64,000 nt of DNA from Bacteroidales bacterium (GCA_020636775.1 JACJXF010000004.1:1-64000), one strand, 5' to 3'; positions 16,816-26,345 are shown, numbered from the stretch's first letter. Notes: generated by a model not told the origin, from the letters alone. Made by a program: numbers and translations.

Positions 16816-18018
16816 ATGCCATCCATTTCAAAAAAAGGATTACAAATGCCTGCTTCCCCGATCAGGAAGCTTGTGCCTTTCGCTGAGGAGGCCAAAAGAA
16901 AGGGCCGGAAAGTGTACCACCTGAATATAGGTCAGCCGGATATACCAACCCCACCAGCGGCCCTGGAAGCAGTTAAGAATATCAGCACTCCTGTTATTGA
17001 ATACAGCCATTCAGCTGGAAATGAAAGTTACCGGAAGAAGCTTGCTGCTTTTTACCAGAAAGCGGGATTTGATGTGGATCACACTGAGATACTTATTACC
17101 ACAGGAGGTTCTGAGGCCATCAGCTTTGCTCTTCAGGCAACTGCCGATGTTGGAGATGAAATCATTGTTCCCGAGCCATTTTATGCAAATTATTATGGTT
17201 TCTCAATCGCAGCAGGAATAAATGTGGTGCCTGTTAAGTCGGATATTGATCATGGTTTTGCCCTTCCTCCGGTTGAAGAATTTGAAAAGCTTATCACTCC
17301 TAAAACGAGGGGAATTCTTATTTGCAGTCCGAATAACCCTACCGGATATTTATACTCGAAGGAAGAAATAGAACTTCTTGGAAAGCTTGTAAAGAAACAC
17401 GATCTCTATCTATATACCGACGAAGCATACAGGGAATTCTGTTACGACGGGAATCAGCATTTTTCGCCCATGCAGATCAAGGGACTGGAGAGCAATGTTA
17501 TTCTGATTGACTCGGTATCGAAGCGATACAGTTCATGTGGGGTTAGAATCGGGGCCCTGGTTACAAAAAACAAGGATGTGATTTCAGCTGCCCTGAAATT
17601 TGCGCAGGCAAGACTGAGTCCGCCTTCATTTGGACAGATCCTTGGGGAGGCTGCCATTGATACCCCTCCCGCCTATTTTGAAGAGGTTTACAGGGAATAT
17701 ATAGGTCGAAGGGATTTTCTGGTATCAGCCCTCAACAGGATGGAAGGCGTGAAATGTCCGCTTCCAAAAGGTGCATTTTATGCTATTGCCCAGCTGCCGG
17801 TTGATGATACGGATAAATTTGCACAATGGCTGCTTAGCGATTTTGAATATCAAAACCAGACGGTTATGGTTGCTCCGGCTTCCGGTTTTTACTCAAACCC
17901 TTCATTGGGCAAAAAGGAAGTAAGGATTGCCTATGTGCTGAAAACCGAAGATTTAAAGAAGGCTATGGAATGCCTTGAAAGGGCGCTAAAAGTATATCCG
18001 GGCAGGACAATTGCTTAA
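16816..18018 (+). CDS. Class I/II pyridoxal-phosphate aminotransferase
   Basis: This is a 400-residue fold-type I PLP enzyme. Key stretches are LNIGQPDIPTPPAA at the N-terminus, ICSPNNPTGYLY, YTDEAYREFCYD, and the PLP-lysine region DSVSKRYSSCGVRIG with Lys236. The C-terminal EVRIAYVL carries the carboxylate-binding Arg. It is most like aspartate/aromatic-type aminotransferases of the 'pyridoxal phosphate-dependent aminotransferase' group in Bacteroidota; the donor and acceptor are not determined. It is cytoplasmic and forms a tight two-gene unit with the DUF1573 lipoprotein. Confidence 0.9.
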   Translation: MPSISKKGLQMPASPIRKLVPFAEEAKRKGRKVYHLNIGQPDIPTPPAALEAVKNISTPVIEYSHSAGNESYRKKLAAFYQKAGFDVDHTEILITTGGSEAISFALQATADVGDEIIVPEPFYANYYGFSIAAGINVVPVKSDIDHGFALPPVEEFEKLITPKTRGILICSPNNPTGYLYSKEEIELLGKLVKKHDLYLYTDEAYREFCYDGNQHFSPMQIKGLESNVILIDSVSKRYSSCGVRIGALVTKNKDVISAALKFAQARLSPPSFGQILGEAAIDTPPAYFEEVYREYIGRRDFLVSALNRMEGVKCPLPKGAFYAIAQLPVDDTDKFAQWLLSDFEYQNQTVMVAPASGFYSNPSLGKKEVRIAYVLKTEDLKKAMECLERALKVYPGRTIA

Positions 18019-18194
18019 ACTGGAAGGAAAAACCGCTTAAAATTTTTTATCTTAGCAGCTCTTTAGAATATAATTTTTAGCTAATTAAATTCAATGTTGT
18101 CTGCCTAAAATATGCAGGCGTTCACTAATCCTATTATTCATAAGCTTCATGAAGTGGAACTTAAATTTAACGCTTATTTATAATTGTCCTCTTG

Positions 18195-18372
18195 CATCGC
18201 CTTCGCATAGCTTCTGCGGAGCAAGGCCGGACTGGCAATTACTTTTTTTACTCACCTCGTGATTTATTTTATTGGTGTTCGTGAGCAAAAGGTTCTTGAT
18301 AAAAAAAGTAATCAAAAAAATCAAGAAAAAATCATCCATCGCTTTCGCATAGCTTCAGCGGAGCAAAGCCGG
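18195..18372. repeat. Pair of 36-bp direct repeats flanking an AT-rich segment
   Basis: The copies are 18195-18230 and 18337-18372, with about 4 mismatches. Both contain TTCGCATAGCTTC(T/A)GCGG, which can fold on itself. A related core occurs near 1457-1482, suggesting a dispersed intergenic family of unknown function. Confidence 0.55.
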
Positions 18373-18385
18373 CCTTTACCCACAG

Positions 18386-18403
18386 TCCCGATGTACATCG
18401 GGA
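18386..18403. repeat. 18-bp perfect palindrome TCCCGATGTACATCGGGA
   Basis: This is an exact copy of the palindrome that replaces the T arm of a tRNA-like remnant at 35449-35466. A one-base variant is in the 23S gene at 34667-34684. Confidence 0.8.
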
Positions 18404-18554
18404 TCGCGGCCATGTTATTCGTCCCGGTAAACCGGTCCTCATGAGCTCACAGCCTTTGTTGTTCGGTTTTCAGGCCACCGCTCACAACTCTTTAATAATC
18501 GAGAGATTTCTCGTTTAAATTTTTAAAGACAATAACGAATCAAAATATAAAAAT

Positions 18555-19196
18555 ATGGTACGAAAAGCTTTCCTCCTTCTTGCAATTATTTATATCACTG
18601 TTTCCTGCTCAGAGCCAAAAGATATACGTGTTGCATGCATTGGCGACAGTATAACCGAGGGTGCAGGAATTCACTGGCAAAGTAAGTACAGTTTCCCGGT
18701 TCAGCTCGACAGCATTCTGGGTCCGGGTTACTCGGTTTTAAATTGCGGACGCAGTGGGGCAACCATGCTGAAGACCTCGAACCTGTCATACTGGATTTGC
18801 AATGAGTTTTCGAATGTATTTGCCTTCGAACCCGATATTATTGTCATTAAGCTTGGAACCAACGATTCAAAGCCTCAAAACTGGAACGAGGAAAGTTATT
18901 ACAATGATTTTCACGGGATGATTGACACTCTTGAAACCATTCCCACCCATCCAAAAATATATCTCTGTCTTCCCGTACCAGCCTACAATCACAACTGGGG
19001 TATAAGCGATTCTGTAATTGTCAATTCGATCATTCCTTCCATAAAGAAACTCGCAACCGAGAAAAATCTGGGTGTAATCGATCTTTACAAACCCTTAAGC
19101 AATCATCCGGAGCTTTTCCCAGACGGTATTCATCCGAATGAAGCCGGGGCGAAGCTTATTGCGGAAGAGATTGCCGGGGCGATTGGGAGGAAGTGA
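18555..19196 (+). CDS. SGNH/GDSL-type esterase lipoprotein
   Basis: This is a 213-residue protein with a lipoprotein signal (MVRKAFLLLAIIYITVSC, Cys18). It has the SGNH hydrolase blocks in order: block I IGDSITEG (Ser32 nucleophile), the Gly of NCGRSGATM, block III LGTNDSK, and block V DGIHPNEAGA with Asp190 and His193. Such enzymes remove acetyl or acyl groups from carbohydrates or lipids. Because it neighbours GH27 and the amino-sugar genes, a carbohydrate esterase is plausible but unproven. It converges with the GH27 gene; a short tandem repeat begins right after its stop. Confidence 0.88.
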   Translation: MVRKAFLLLAIIYITVSCSEPKDIRVACIGDSITEGAGIHWQSKYSFPVQLDSILGPGYSVLNCGRSGATMLKTSNLSYWICNEFSNVFAFEPDIIVIKLGTNDSKPQNWNEESYYNDFHGMIDTLETIPTHPKIYLCLPVPAYNHNWGISDSVIVNSIIPSIKKLATEKNLGVIDLYKPLSNHPELFPDGIHPNEAGAKLIAEEIAGAIGRK

Positions 19197-19197
19197 C

Positions 19198-19287
19198 GAA
19201 GTTACGGGGTAACGAAGTAACGAGGTAACGAAGTAACGAGGTAACGAAGTAACGGGGTAACGAAGTAACGGGGTAACGGAGTAAGGG
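19198..19287. repeat. Short tandem repeat (about 16-bp unit)
   Basis: Immediately after the SGNH hydrolase stop, about 90 bp are built from alternating GAAGTAAC and G(A/G)GGTAAC blocks, giving an imperfect 16-bp period with roughly five repeats. The next stretch to about 19370 is low-complexity (CTTCTAACTTCTAACTTC). It encodes nothing and could be variable in copy number. Confidence 0.8.
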
Positions 19288-19384
19288 CCTTTTGCGTTTA
19301 GTCCCCACCTGCCCCGAGGAGAATAAGATAATCTTGCTCCCTTCTGCCTTCTAACTTCTAACTTCAAAAACCTTGCACCTATTC

Positions 19385-20785
19385 TTACTCCCCTATCTTT
19401 ACAAAAACACATCCGTGGGCCTGAACTTTGGCGGTAAATTCTGAATTGAATTTTCCGAGGTCTTTTCTGGTCCAGAGGTCACGGACATTTTCTTCAGCTG
19501 TGAGTCCGATTTCCTCCCATTTCACTGATATTTCCTTAGGAGGACCATCATTGAGATTGAAAAAAGCAATGTATTTGGCTTTTGTACCCGGCTTATCAGC
19601 GATCCAGATTACATTTCCATTTTCATTTCTAAGCTCATGGTTATTTTCAGAATGCTGGTTTACAGCAATCACTTCGGGGTTGGTAATAATATCAAATGTT
19701 ACAGAATCGTTTTCAGGCAGATATCCTCCGATCATAAGCGGTGAGCGGAATATGGAATACAGTGTGAACAGGGTGTATTTCTCAGCATCGGTGAATCGCG
19801 AGTATTCATCAGTAACTTCAGGAATAGTAAGGCCCAGAAGTGAAGCAATCCATGCATCACCTCCTGTTTTGCGAAGCTTTCCGATCGGAAGCATATCGGC
19901 ATCCGGCCAGTGACCCTGAATATGTATGGAATCCCATTTACTGCAGAGATTGAACTGACGCTTCAGATATATCCAGCCATCCCAGAAATCATCCGAGATT
20001 CGCCACATATGAGCATTTTTAGCTACATGATCCCACTCTGAAACCGGAGTTTCCCCAGGCGATAAACTTAATACCATGGGATATCCTGTTTTCATAATGG
20101 CATTGTGCACTCCTTCTATTTCTTTTTTATGATAGGGCCTGGACATATCGTCGACCTTTACAAAATCGACTCCCCAATCGGCATACATCTGATACACGGA
20201 ATTATAATAATCCTGTGCACCAGGCTGATCCATGTTCACTCCTTTCATGATCAACGACCAGGCGCAGGTGTCCATAAGGTTAGCGATATCGGCAGCGTGA
20301 AAATCAGTTCCCATAATTGGTGTGTTTTCAGCGACAGCATTCCATGGAATTCCCCGCATCACATGTATTCCGAACTTAAGACCTTTACCATGTATGTAAT
20401 CTGCAAGAGCAACAAATCCCTTTCCTCCGGAAGAAGATGGGTATTTAACAGTATCTGGGATGAGTCTCCCATAATTGTCCATATTTTGTGTTGGATGAAA
20501 TCGCTGCCATTCGGCGGTTATAAGATCTTTGGGATGATACCAGCCGGCATCGATTACCACATATTCCCATCCGAATTGCTTCAGATTTTCCGCCATATAA
20601 TCGGCTACAGCTTTGATTTGATCCTCAGTGGCGTCTAAACCGAGGCAGTCCCAGCTGTTCCAGCCCATTGGGGGAGTGAGCGCCAGGGAATCAAAACTTA
20701 CATTAGGGTTTTCATTTTTTTCCGGGCCTTTAGATACACAAGCTGCAAGTGTAAGTATCAAAACAAATATGAATATTGATTTCAT
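19385..20785 (-). CDS. GH27-type alpha-galactosidase-like lipoprotein
   Basis: This 466-residue protein has a lipobox at Cys16 (LTLAACVSKG). The GH27 start is at residues 38-46 (TPPMGWNSWD). Then come YVVIDAGWYHP, FGIHVMRGIPW and DFVKVDDMS, where Asp212 is the expected nucleophile. RISDDFWDGW holds the probable acid/base Asp, with C-terminal Greek-key strands beyond. The family removes terminal alpha-galactose (or alpha-N-acetylgalactosamine, beta-L-arabinose) from glycans. It is lipid-anchored, so it acts at the cell surface or in the periplasm. It lies 187 bp downstream of the acyltransferase genes on the same strand. Confidence 0.9.
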   Translation of the reverse strand: MKSIFIFVLILTLAACVSKGPEKNENPNVSFDSLALTPPMGWNSWDCLGLDATEDQIKAVADYMAENLKQFGWEYVVIDAGWYHPKDLITAEWQRFHPTQNMDNYGRLIPDTVKYPSSSGGKGFVALADYIHGKGLKFGIHVMRGIPWNAVAENTPIMGTDFHAADIANLMDTCAWSLIMKGVNMDQPGAQDYYNSVYQMYADWGVDFVKVDDMSRPYHKKEIEGVHNAIMKTGYPMVLSLSPGETPVSEWDHVAKNAHMWRISDDFWDGWIYLKRQFNLCSKWDSIHIQGHWPDADMLPIGKLRKTGGDAWIASLLGLTIPEVTDEYSRFTDAEKYTLFTLYSIFRSPLMIGGYLPENDSVTFDIITNPEVIAVNQHSENNHELRNENGNVIWIADKPGTKAKYIAFFNLNDGPPKEISVKWEEIGLTAEENVRDLWTRKDLGKFNSEFTAKVQAHGCVFVKIGE

Positions 20786-20972
20786 GGGATTTGATTATGG
20801 ATGAGAAGGTTCATTATAAAATTAAAATTATTGAAAATTTTTTAATAAGCTGAGTATTCAGTGGCCTGAAAAGGCTTAAACGAATATTAAAATTTAAAAT
20901 GGTAAAAAGCTGATAAATAAGCATTCCCTCCATCTCCATTTAAATATCCAGATCATACATAATTATATTAAT

Positions 20973-22130
20973 CTATATCCTGATAAAGGTTTTATTAATG
21001 AATAGATATCTCATTAAAATGAAGAGAACCATAAATCCCCCGAAAAAAATCATTGGTAAATACCAGTCTCCGATATAGGGCTTTAATCCGTCGACAAAAA
21101 CCTGCGCAACGCCAATAAAAGAAGGATTAAACAGGTGCCAGGCCACATATCCGAAAATAGCATTTGACCCCAGTATAATCATCCATCTGGTTCCTGTTTT
21201 GAGATTTTTAATATCGATGAGATAATAAAATAACGCCAGCAGTAAGACAGATATTCCCCCGGAAAACAATACAAAGCTGCTTGTCCATATCTTTTTAATA
21301 ATCGGATGCCATGGGCTTAAAATAAGGGAAAGAATTATCAGTGAAGAACCCAGAAGTATAAAATATTTAAACTTCCTGATTTTTTCTGCGGTCGATTGCA
21401 GAAGGTAACCGCAGAAAACGCCCAACATAGTAGTGGCACCAAAATTAAGACTCGATATTATCCAGCTGTACTGCAGTTTGTCATCAAATCTTCCCAGAAT
21501 CATATGATCAAAAACAAGCGGGACATTTGTATTCATTTCGAAAGCACCGGCAGTTGGCCCTCCCACCGGTATGAGTACGGCAATTCCCCAGTAAAGCGCC
21601 ATCAGTCCGGCAGTGGCCAGTATCTGCCCCCTTACCGGCAGGTAAAGAATTAAAATAGTAGAAATGAGGTATCCACTTGCAATTGCCTGCAGTGTGTTAG
21701 AATATAATTGCAGTTTATCAGGTTCATAACTCAGGAGGTTTCCCTGTATCAGCATTCCCAAAATCCAGAGAATTATGAATCGCCTGATGGTGTGCCTCCA
21801 CAGGGATTTATCACTTTCTCCCCGGCTAATCCGCTTTCGTGTGGAAAAAACCAGTGAAATGCCCACAAGAAAAAGAAAAAGAGGCATAATGATATCGTAG
21901 AAATGAAATCCAAGCCACTCAACATGATCCATCTGGGTCTTCAGGAAAGCGGAAATCCGGTTATGAAAAACATTATCAAGGCTTGTGAAGATCATGTCAC
22001 CTCCCATAATCCAGAACATGTCAAATCCACGAAGTGCATCCACAGAAAGAACCCGATCTCCTGAAGGTATCGATTGATTCCTTACATGAAATTTGTTTAA
22101 TCCGGAAAACAGACGGCTTATATTTCCCAT
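20973..22130 (-). CDS. HGSNAT/NagX-like transmembrane acyltransferase (copy 2)
   Basis: This is a 385-residue, highly hydrophobic protein (about 10 membrane segments) of the COG4299 / heparan-alpha-glucosaminide N-acetyltransferase family. Diagnostic features are VDALRGFDMFWIMGGD near the N-terminus and DHVEWLGFHFYDIIMPLFLF in the first loop/helix. Family members transfer acyl groups across the membrane to glucosamine; bacterial relatives (NagX) are linked with N-acetylglucosamine use. A paralogue lies immediately upstream (22239-23360), and GH20 and NamZ-like genes follow further upstream, which supports an amino-sugar role. Confidence 0.85.
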   Translation of the reverse strand: MGNISRLFSGLNKFHVRNQSIPSGDRVLSVDALRGFDMFWIMGGDMIFTSLDNVFHNRISAFLKTQMDHVEWLGFHFYDIIMPLFLFLVGISLVFSTRKRISRGESDKSLWRHTIRRFIILWILGMLIQGNLLSYEPDKLQLYSNTLQAIASGYLISTILILYLPVRGQILATAGLMALYWGIAVLIPVGGPTAGAFEMNTNVPLVFDHMILGRFDDKLQYSWIISSLNFGATTMLGVFCGYLLQSTAEKIRKFKYFILLGSSLIILSLILSPWHPIIKKIWTSSFVLFSGGISVLLLALFYYLIDIKNLKTGTRWMIILGSNAIFGYVAWHLFNPSFIGVAQVFVDGLKPYIGDWYLPMIFFGGFMVLFILMRYLFINKTFIRI

Positions 22131-22238
22131 AATTATTTGAGTGGTAAAAGGATTTTAGTTTGTTCTGAATAATTCTGTTTTTCTGGGGTAGCGGACAGTT
22201 ATTCACATTTGAAGTGTCAGTTTGTCTTTTTATTCATA

Positions 22239-23360
22239 TCATACCTTTAAAAAGATCTTCTTTTTGTAAAGGAAGTACAAAAGTATCCAACCCACGGCGA
22301 CATATCCGGATGCTTCCAGAAAATGCGACCAGCTGGCAGGGAAAAGCTCCGTCAATCCCCCGAAAAGAAAATTGGATGTATGATGGAAATCGAAAATCGC
22401 CATTCCCAGATAAATTGTAATGGAATTCATGCCTATCACGATAAAGAATTTTGTCCAGAACCTGATGTGCCAGACATCTATCACCAGATAAAACAGTGAA
22501 AAAAGCAAGAGGCTTATCCCTCCCACGAAACAAACAAATGAACTGGTCCAGAGATTTTTATTTATCGGGAAGGTAAGTCCCCAAATCTTTCCAATAATTA
22601 TGAGGGCAATCCCGGCAGCTATCATGTAGAGGACCTTCCGGATCAGATTATTCTTTAAATAGTCAGACTTAATATACTGACCTGTAAGCATTCCCAGAAG
22701 GGCTGTTCCAACGGCCGGAAGTGTGCTCAGAATACCCTCCGGATCATGAACACCCAGATAGAGTTTTCCTGGCATCAAAAGTCTGTCGATGTAGCCGGTT
22801 AAACTACCTTCCATGGAATAGGGGTCCACAGCGCCCAGGTCATGAGCCGGGAAAAACATGAGAAGAAGCCAGTACACGAGCAATATTCCGGCGAACCAGG
22901 CAATACGGAACCTGATGCCTGTATTAATAAAAATCAGAGCCGCAAACATCCATGCCAGCCCGATATGCCCGAGCACACTGCCATACCGCATATTTGCAAA
23001 GTCAAAGCGTATGGCATTATTATAAATGATTCCCAGCAAAACAAGGGTCAGTCCTCTTCTGATAATATGCCAGTACAAAGCTTTCCTGCGGGCTGGCCCG
23101 TTATAATTTTTTGCATAGGAAAAGGGAAACGATATTCCGGCAATAAACAAAAAGAGCGGAAATATCATATCATAAAAGGCAAAGCCATTCCATGCAACGT
23201 GATCGAGCTGTCCGGCCCACCAGGTAAGAACAGGCCATCCGGTTAAAGCAGCCAGGGCAATGAACATATGCTCACCTCCCATAATCCAGAACATATCGAA
23301 ACCACGTAAAGCATCCAGAGACTGCAGACGTTTAGTGTCTGTCGGTTTTTGAGTTTTCAT
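22239..23360 (-). CDS. HGSNAT/NagX-like transmembrane acyltransferase (copy 1)
   Basis: This is a 373-residue multi-pass membrane protein, paralogous to 20973-22130. It shares DALRGFDMFWIMGGEHM and LDHVAWNGFAFYDMIFPLFLF, with further helices throughout. The two copies clearly arose by an old duplication, since they differ along most of their length outside these blocks. The start at 23360 is 45 nt downstream of the GH20 stop, consistent with one transcript with the hexosaminidase. Expected role: acetylating glucosamine or a related sugar released by the neighbouring enzymes, using cytoplasmic acetyl-CoA; this is inference from family and context. Confidence 0.85.
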   Translation of the reverse strand: MKTQKPTDTKRLQSLDALRGFDMFWIMGGEHMFIALAALTGWPVLTWWAGQLDHVAWNGFAFYDMIFPLFLFIAGISFPFSYAKNYNGPARRKALYWHIIRRGLTLVLLGIIYNNAIRFDFANMRYGSVLGHIGLAWMFAALIFINTGIRFRIAWFAGILLVYWLLLMFFPAHDLGAVDPYSMEGSLTGYIDRLLMPGKLYLGVHDPEGILSTLPAVGTALLGMLTGQYIKSDYLKNNLIRKVLYMIAAGIALIIIGKIWGLTFPINKNLWTSSFVCFVGGISLLLFSLFYLVIDVWHIRFWTKFFIVIGMNSITIYLGMAIFDFHHTSNFLFGGLTELFPASWSHFLEASGYVAVGWILLYFLYKKKIFLKV

Positions 23361-23405
23361 TTTGCTAAATTATTTGAAAGGCAAGGAAAAGTAATAGACT
23401 CATGC

Positions 23406-25034
23406 TTAATATATATTTTTGGAGTAATTCACCCCTGCAAAATCATAGCGCTCAAACTGTATTTGCAGACGTTTCAGAAAATCATCGTAATTTTTATTTT
23501 TCAGGGGAGTCCACAAATCTTCGGCCATGGCATCCAGTCGGGGGAAAAGCATATATTCGGAGTGTTCAGGCGTAGGAATAAATTCGGTCCACAGATTAGC
23601 CTGTCCGCCCAGAATATGTTTAATATTTTCAGCTTTTAACTCTGCTGGTACCGGGTTGAACTGGTACACTTTACTCAGTGGAAGGAAACCACCGATAGCG
23701 AGAGGTTCGCTTTCCTTTGGGCCCTGATAATAATCGAAATAGCAATAGGAAGTGGGCGACATCACTACATCATGTCCGGCTCCGGCAGCTTCTATTCCAC
23801 CTTCAAAACCTCTCCACGACATAACGGTTGCCTGCGGGGCAAGCCCACCCTCAAGAATCTCATCCCATCCGATCAGGTTTTTCCCTTTTGAGTTAAGGAA
23901 TTTTTCAATCCGGCTCATAAAATAGCTTTGCAGTTCCTGTTCATTTTTCAGACCTTCCTTTTTTATTCTGGCCTGACATTTGGGGCACTTTTTCCATTCT
24001 GTCTTGGTAGCTTCATCGCCTCCCACATGAATATATTTTGAAGGGAATAATCCGGCTACCTCGCTCAGCACATTCTCGAGGAAAGCAAATACGGAATCAT
24101 TTCCGGCGCAGTAAATATCTGTAATGGGCCACACTCCTCCCGGAGGAACAGTAATTTTCTTTCCGGTGCAGGAAAGTTCCGGATAAGAAGCGAAAACACA
24201 AGAAACATGGGCCGGCATTTCAATCTCCGGAATGATTTCAATATTCAGTTTTGCTGCATATGCTACCACTTCCCGTATTTCATCCTGGGTATAGAATCCA
24301 CCGTAAGTTGCCTCTTCACCGGCTTTCTGCGAAGGCCTTTCTCCCCATGGAAGATCCTCACGGTCAACACGCCAGGCCGACGTTTTGGTTAATTCAGGAT
24401 ATTTTAGAATTTCAATTCTCCAGCCCTGATCATCCACAAGATGCCAGTGAAAATGGTTCATCTTTAAGGCGGCTATCTGGTCAAGCAGATGTTTCACATG
24501 CGATACCGGAAAGAAATGTCTGACACAGTCAAGCATCATCCCCCTCCAGCGAAATGCCGGCTGATCATAAATTTCAACCAGTGGTACAGCCCATTGTATT
24601 TCAGGATGAGGTCCTGCACCCTCAATTTCCGGCGGAAATAACTGACGGAGTGTCTGTGCTCCGTATAGTAAACCCGCAGGAGAAATGGCTGTAATCCTGA
24701 CTTTTTTAGAGGTGGATATTAAGCTATAGCCCTCCGGATCAGAAACAGAATCCTTTCCGGGTTCGACAAGGGAAAATATTATCGCATTCGATTTTTCTTT
24801 TTCTGAGATTTTCAGCTCAAGACCGGTACCTTTCTGAATAAAATCCCTGAGAAATTCAGCTGCAGGCATGCTTTCAGCACTGGCAACAATCCGTGTATTC
24901 TTATTCAGGCTGAAAGACCCGGGATTTTGTTTTAATGAAACCGGCAATGGAATAATGGCAGGCTCATTCACTGGTATTTCCTGTTGGCAGGATACCATGG
25001 AAACAATTAAGAGGAAACTGATGAAATGCTTCAT
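23406..25034 (-). CDS. GH20 beta-N-acetylhexosaminidase lipoprotein
   Basis: This is a 542-residue lipoprotein (MKHFISFLLIVSMVSC, Cys16). It has a GH20b N-terminal domain (PAIIPLPVSLKQNPGSFSL), then the catalytic barrel with FRWRGMMLDCVRHF, HWHLVDDQGWRIEI and HVGGDEATKTEW, where Asp340-Glu341 is the substrate-assisted catalytic pair. MSWRGFEGG and GGQANLWTEF complete the family pattern. It removes terminal GlcNAc/GalNAc from chitin, glycan or peptidoglycan fragments in the periplasm or at the surface. It sits between the NamZ-like gene and the two NagX-like genes. Confidence 0.94.
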   Translation of the reverse strand: MKHFISFLLIVSMVSCQQEIPVNEPAIIPLPVSLKQNPGSFSLNKNTRIVASAESMPAAEFLRDFIQKGTGLELKISEKEKSNAIIFSLVEPGKDSVSDPEGYSLISTSKKVRITAISPAGLLYGAQTLRQLFPPEIEGAGPHPEIQWAVPLVEIYDQPAFRWRGMMLDCVRHFFPVSHVKHLLDQIAALKMNHFHWHLVDDQGWRIEILKYPELTKTSAWRVDREDLPWGERPSQKAGEEATYGGFYTQDEIREVVAYAAKLNIEIIPEIEMPAHVSCVFASYPELSCTGKKITVPPGGVWPITDIYCAGNDSVFAFLENVLSEVAGLFPSKYIHVGGDEATKTEWKKCPKCQARIKKEGLKNEQELQSYFMSRIEKFLNSKGKNLIGWDEILEGGLAPQATVMSWRGFEGGIEAAGAGHDVVMSPTSYCYFDYYQGPKESEPLAIGGFLPLSKVYQFNPVPAELKAENIKHILGGQANLWTEFIPTPEHSEYMLFPRLDAMAEDLWTPLKNKNYDDFLKRLQIQFERYDFAGVNYSKNIY

Positions 25035-25172
25035 TTAGTCGGGGTTTTTATTGTTAACTGTTTAAGTAATATATTTTCAGAAACTCATTCTTGTAAAAAT
25101 TCAGAAACCCAAAAAAAATACTCCGTGACCCTCCGTTCTCTCCGTGTCTCCGTGGTCTAAACATTTATTAAT

Positions 25173-26345
25173 TCATTTATAAATCAAATATTTCACTCTT
25201 ATTTGCCTGAAGGCATCCAGTCCTGGTTTCCATCTTTCCCTTATTTCCTCAGCATTCTTCCCTTCCTGAATATCACTTCTGAGCTGATCTGTGCCGGCAA
25301 GTTTTTCAAAATAAGGTTTGAAAAAATGCTCCTTATCTTCATAGTCATTATAGGCTAAAATAAGCCATTCGAGATTTATCCTGTCCCAGTTCCCATCCTG
25401 TGGTTTATAATTTCTGAGGTCTGTCCCAGAACATTTCTGGTTTTCAAATTTTGGATGATTTGCGAAGCCTGGTATGGTTTGCGGGGTGAAAGTGAACTCG
25501 CCTGATTTGAATCCGGGATAGCCAAATACCTGGAAAGGAAAGTCAGTGCCCCGTCCCTCACTTACTATGGTGCCTTCAAAAAAGGCCAGGGACGGATATA
25601 AACGAATGGCCTGAAGGTTGGGGAGGTTGGGTGATGGAGGTACCGGGGGAGAGTAGGAATCAGTATGCAAATAATTTTTACAGGGAACCCAATACAATTT
25701 GCAGCTTACACCGTTCTTCAGCCAGCCTTCCCCGTTAATCATACGGGCCACTTCAGCTATGGTCATGCCATGGACAACCGGGATAGGATCCATCCCTATA
25801 AAAGATTCAAACTTTCTGTCCAGCACTGGGCCATCAATGAAGTTTCCGTTGGGATTGGGCCGGTCGAGCACTAATAATTCTTTGCCATTTTCAGCACAGG
25901 CTTCCATAAGCAAATGCAAAGTAGAGATGAAGGTATAAAATCGCAGCCCGACATCCTGTACATCAAAAATTATAATGTCGATATCTGCAAGTTGTTCCGG
26001 AGAAGGTTTTTTGTTTTTGCCGTAGAGGGATACGATGGGAAGTCCGGTGCGGTTATCTGTCTGATCATCTATCACAATGCCATCAGCCACATTTCCCCTG
26101 AAACCATGCTCGGCTGCAAATATCTTTTTAAGGTTTACCCCAAGAGACAAAAGAGTATCAACAAGGTATTTATCACTGATTCTGCTGGTTGGATTTGCCA
26201 GTATACCCACTCTTTTATTTTTTAGAAGCGGGAGGTAAAGCTCAGTTTGATCAGCTCCACACAAAAGTTTATTTTCAGCATTCATTCCCCCTGAGCAATT
26301 AGTCAGGGAAACAAAAATCAGGATCAGAAAAATACTCCTGTACAT
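25173..26345 (-). CDS. DUF1343 family protein, NamZ-type exo-beta-N-acetylmuramidase
   Basis: This is a 390-residue protein when started at the internal ATG 26345, which gives a lipoprotein signal MYRSIFLILIFVSLTNC; an in-frame ATG at 26366 is the alternative. Family landmarks: VGILANPTSRI, FAAEHGFRGNVADG, SLYGKNKKPSPEQL, IIFDVQDVGLRFYT, LLVLDRPNPNG and VSEGRGTDFPFQVFG. DUF1343 proteins studied as NamZ (GH171) release MurNAc from the non-reducing end of peptidoglycan fragments. With GH20 downstream (139 bp), the pair could dismantle GlcNAc-MurNAc chains from the end inward. Confidence 0.88.
   Translation of the reverse strand: MYRSIFLILIFVSLTNCSGGMNAENKLLCGADQTELYLPLLKNKRVGILANPTSRISDKYLVDTLLSLGVNLKKIFAAEHGFRGNVADGIVIDDQTDNRTGLPIVSLYGKNKKPSPEQLADIDIIIFDVQDVGLRFYTFISTLHLLMEACAENGKELLVLDRPNPNGNFIDGPVLDRKFESFIGMDPIPVVHGMTIAEVARMINGEGWLKNGVSCKLYWVPCKNYLHTDSYSPPVPPSPNLPNLQAIRLYPSLAFFEGTIVSEGRGTDFPFQVFGYPGFKSGEFTFTPQTIPGFANHPKFENQKCSGTDLRNYKPQDGNWDRINLEWLILAYNDYEDKEHFFKPYFEKLAGTDQLRSDIQEGKNAEEIRERWKPGLDAFRQIRVKYLIYK

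Larger units (their letters stand above)
18019..18554. other. Intergenic region with direct repeats and a palindrome
   Basis: No credible gene is present; the small open frame at 18259-18444 is made of repeat sequence. The region contains two near-identical 36-bp direct repeats (see 18195-18372) and the perfect 18-bp palindrome TCCCGATGTACATCGGGA at 18386-18403, which recurs in the rRNA spacer. Confidence 0.55.

Noticed and set aside
18259..18444. 61-codon open frame
   Set aside because: It is composed of the intergenic repeat and palindrome, with no ribosome-binding or protein features.
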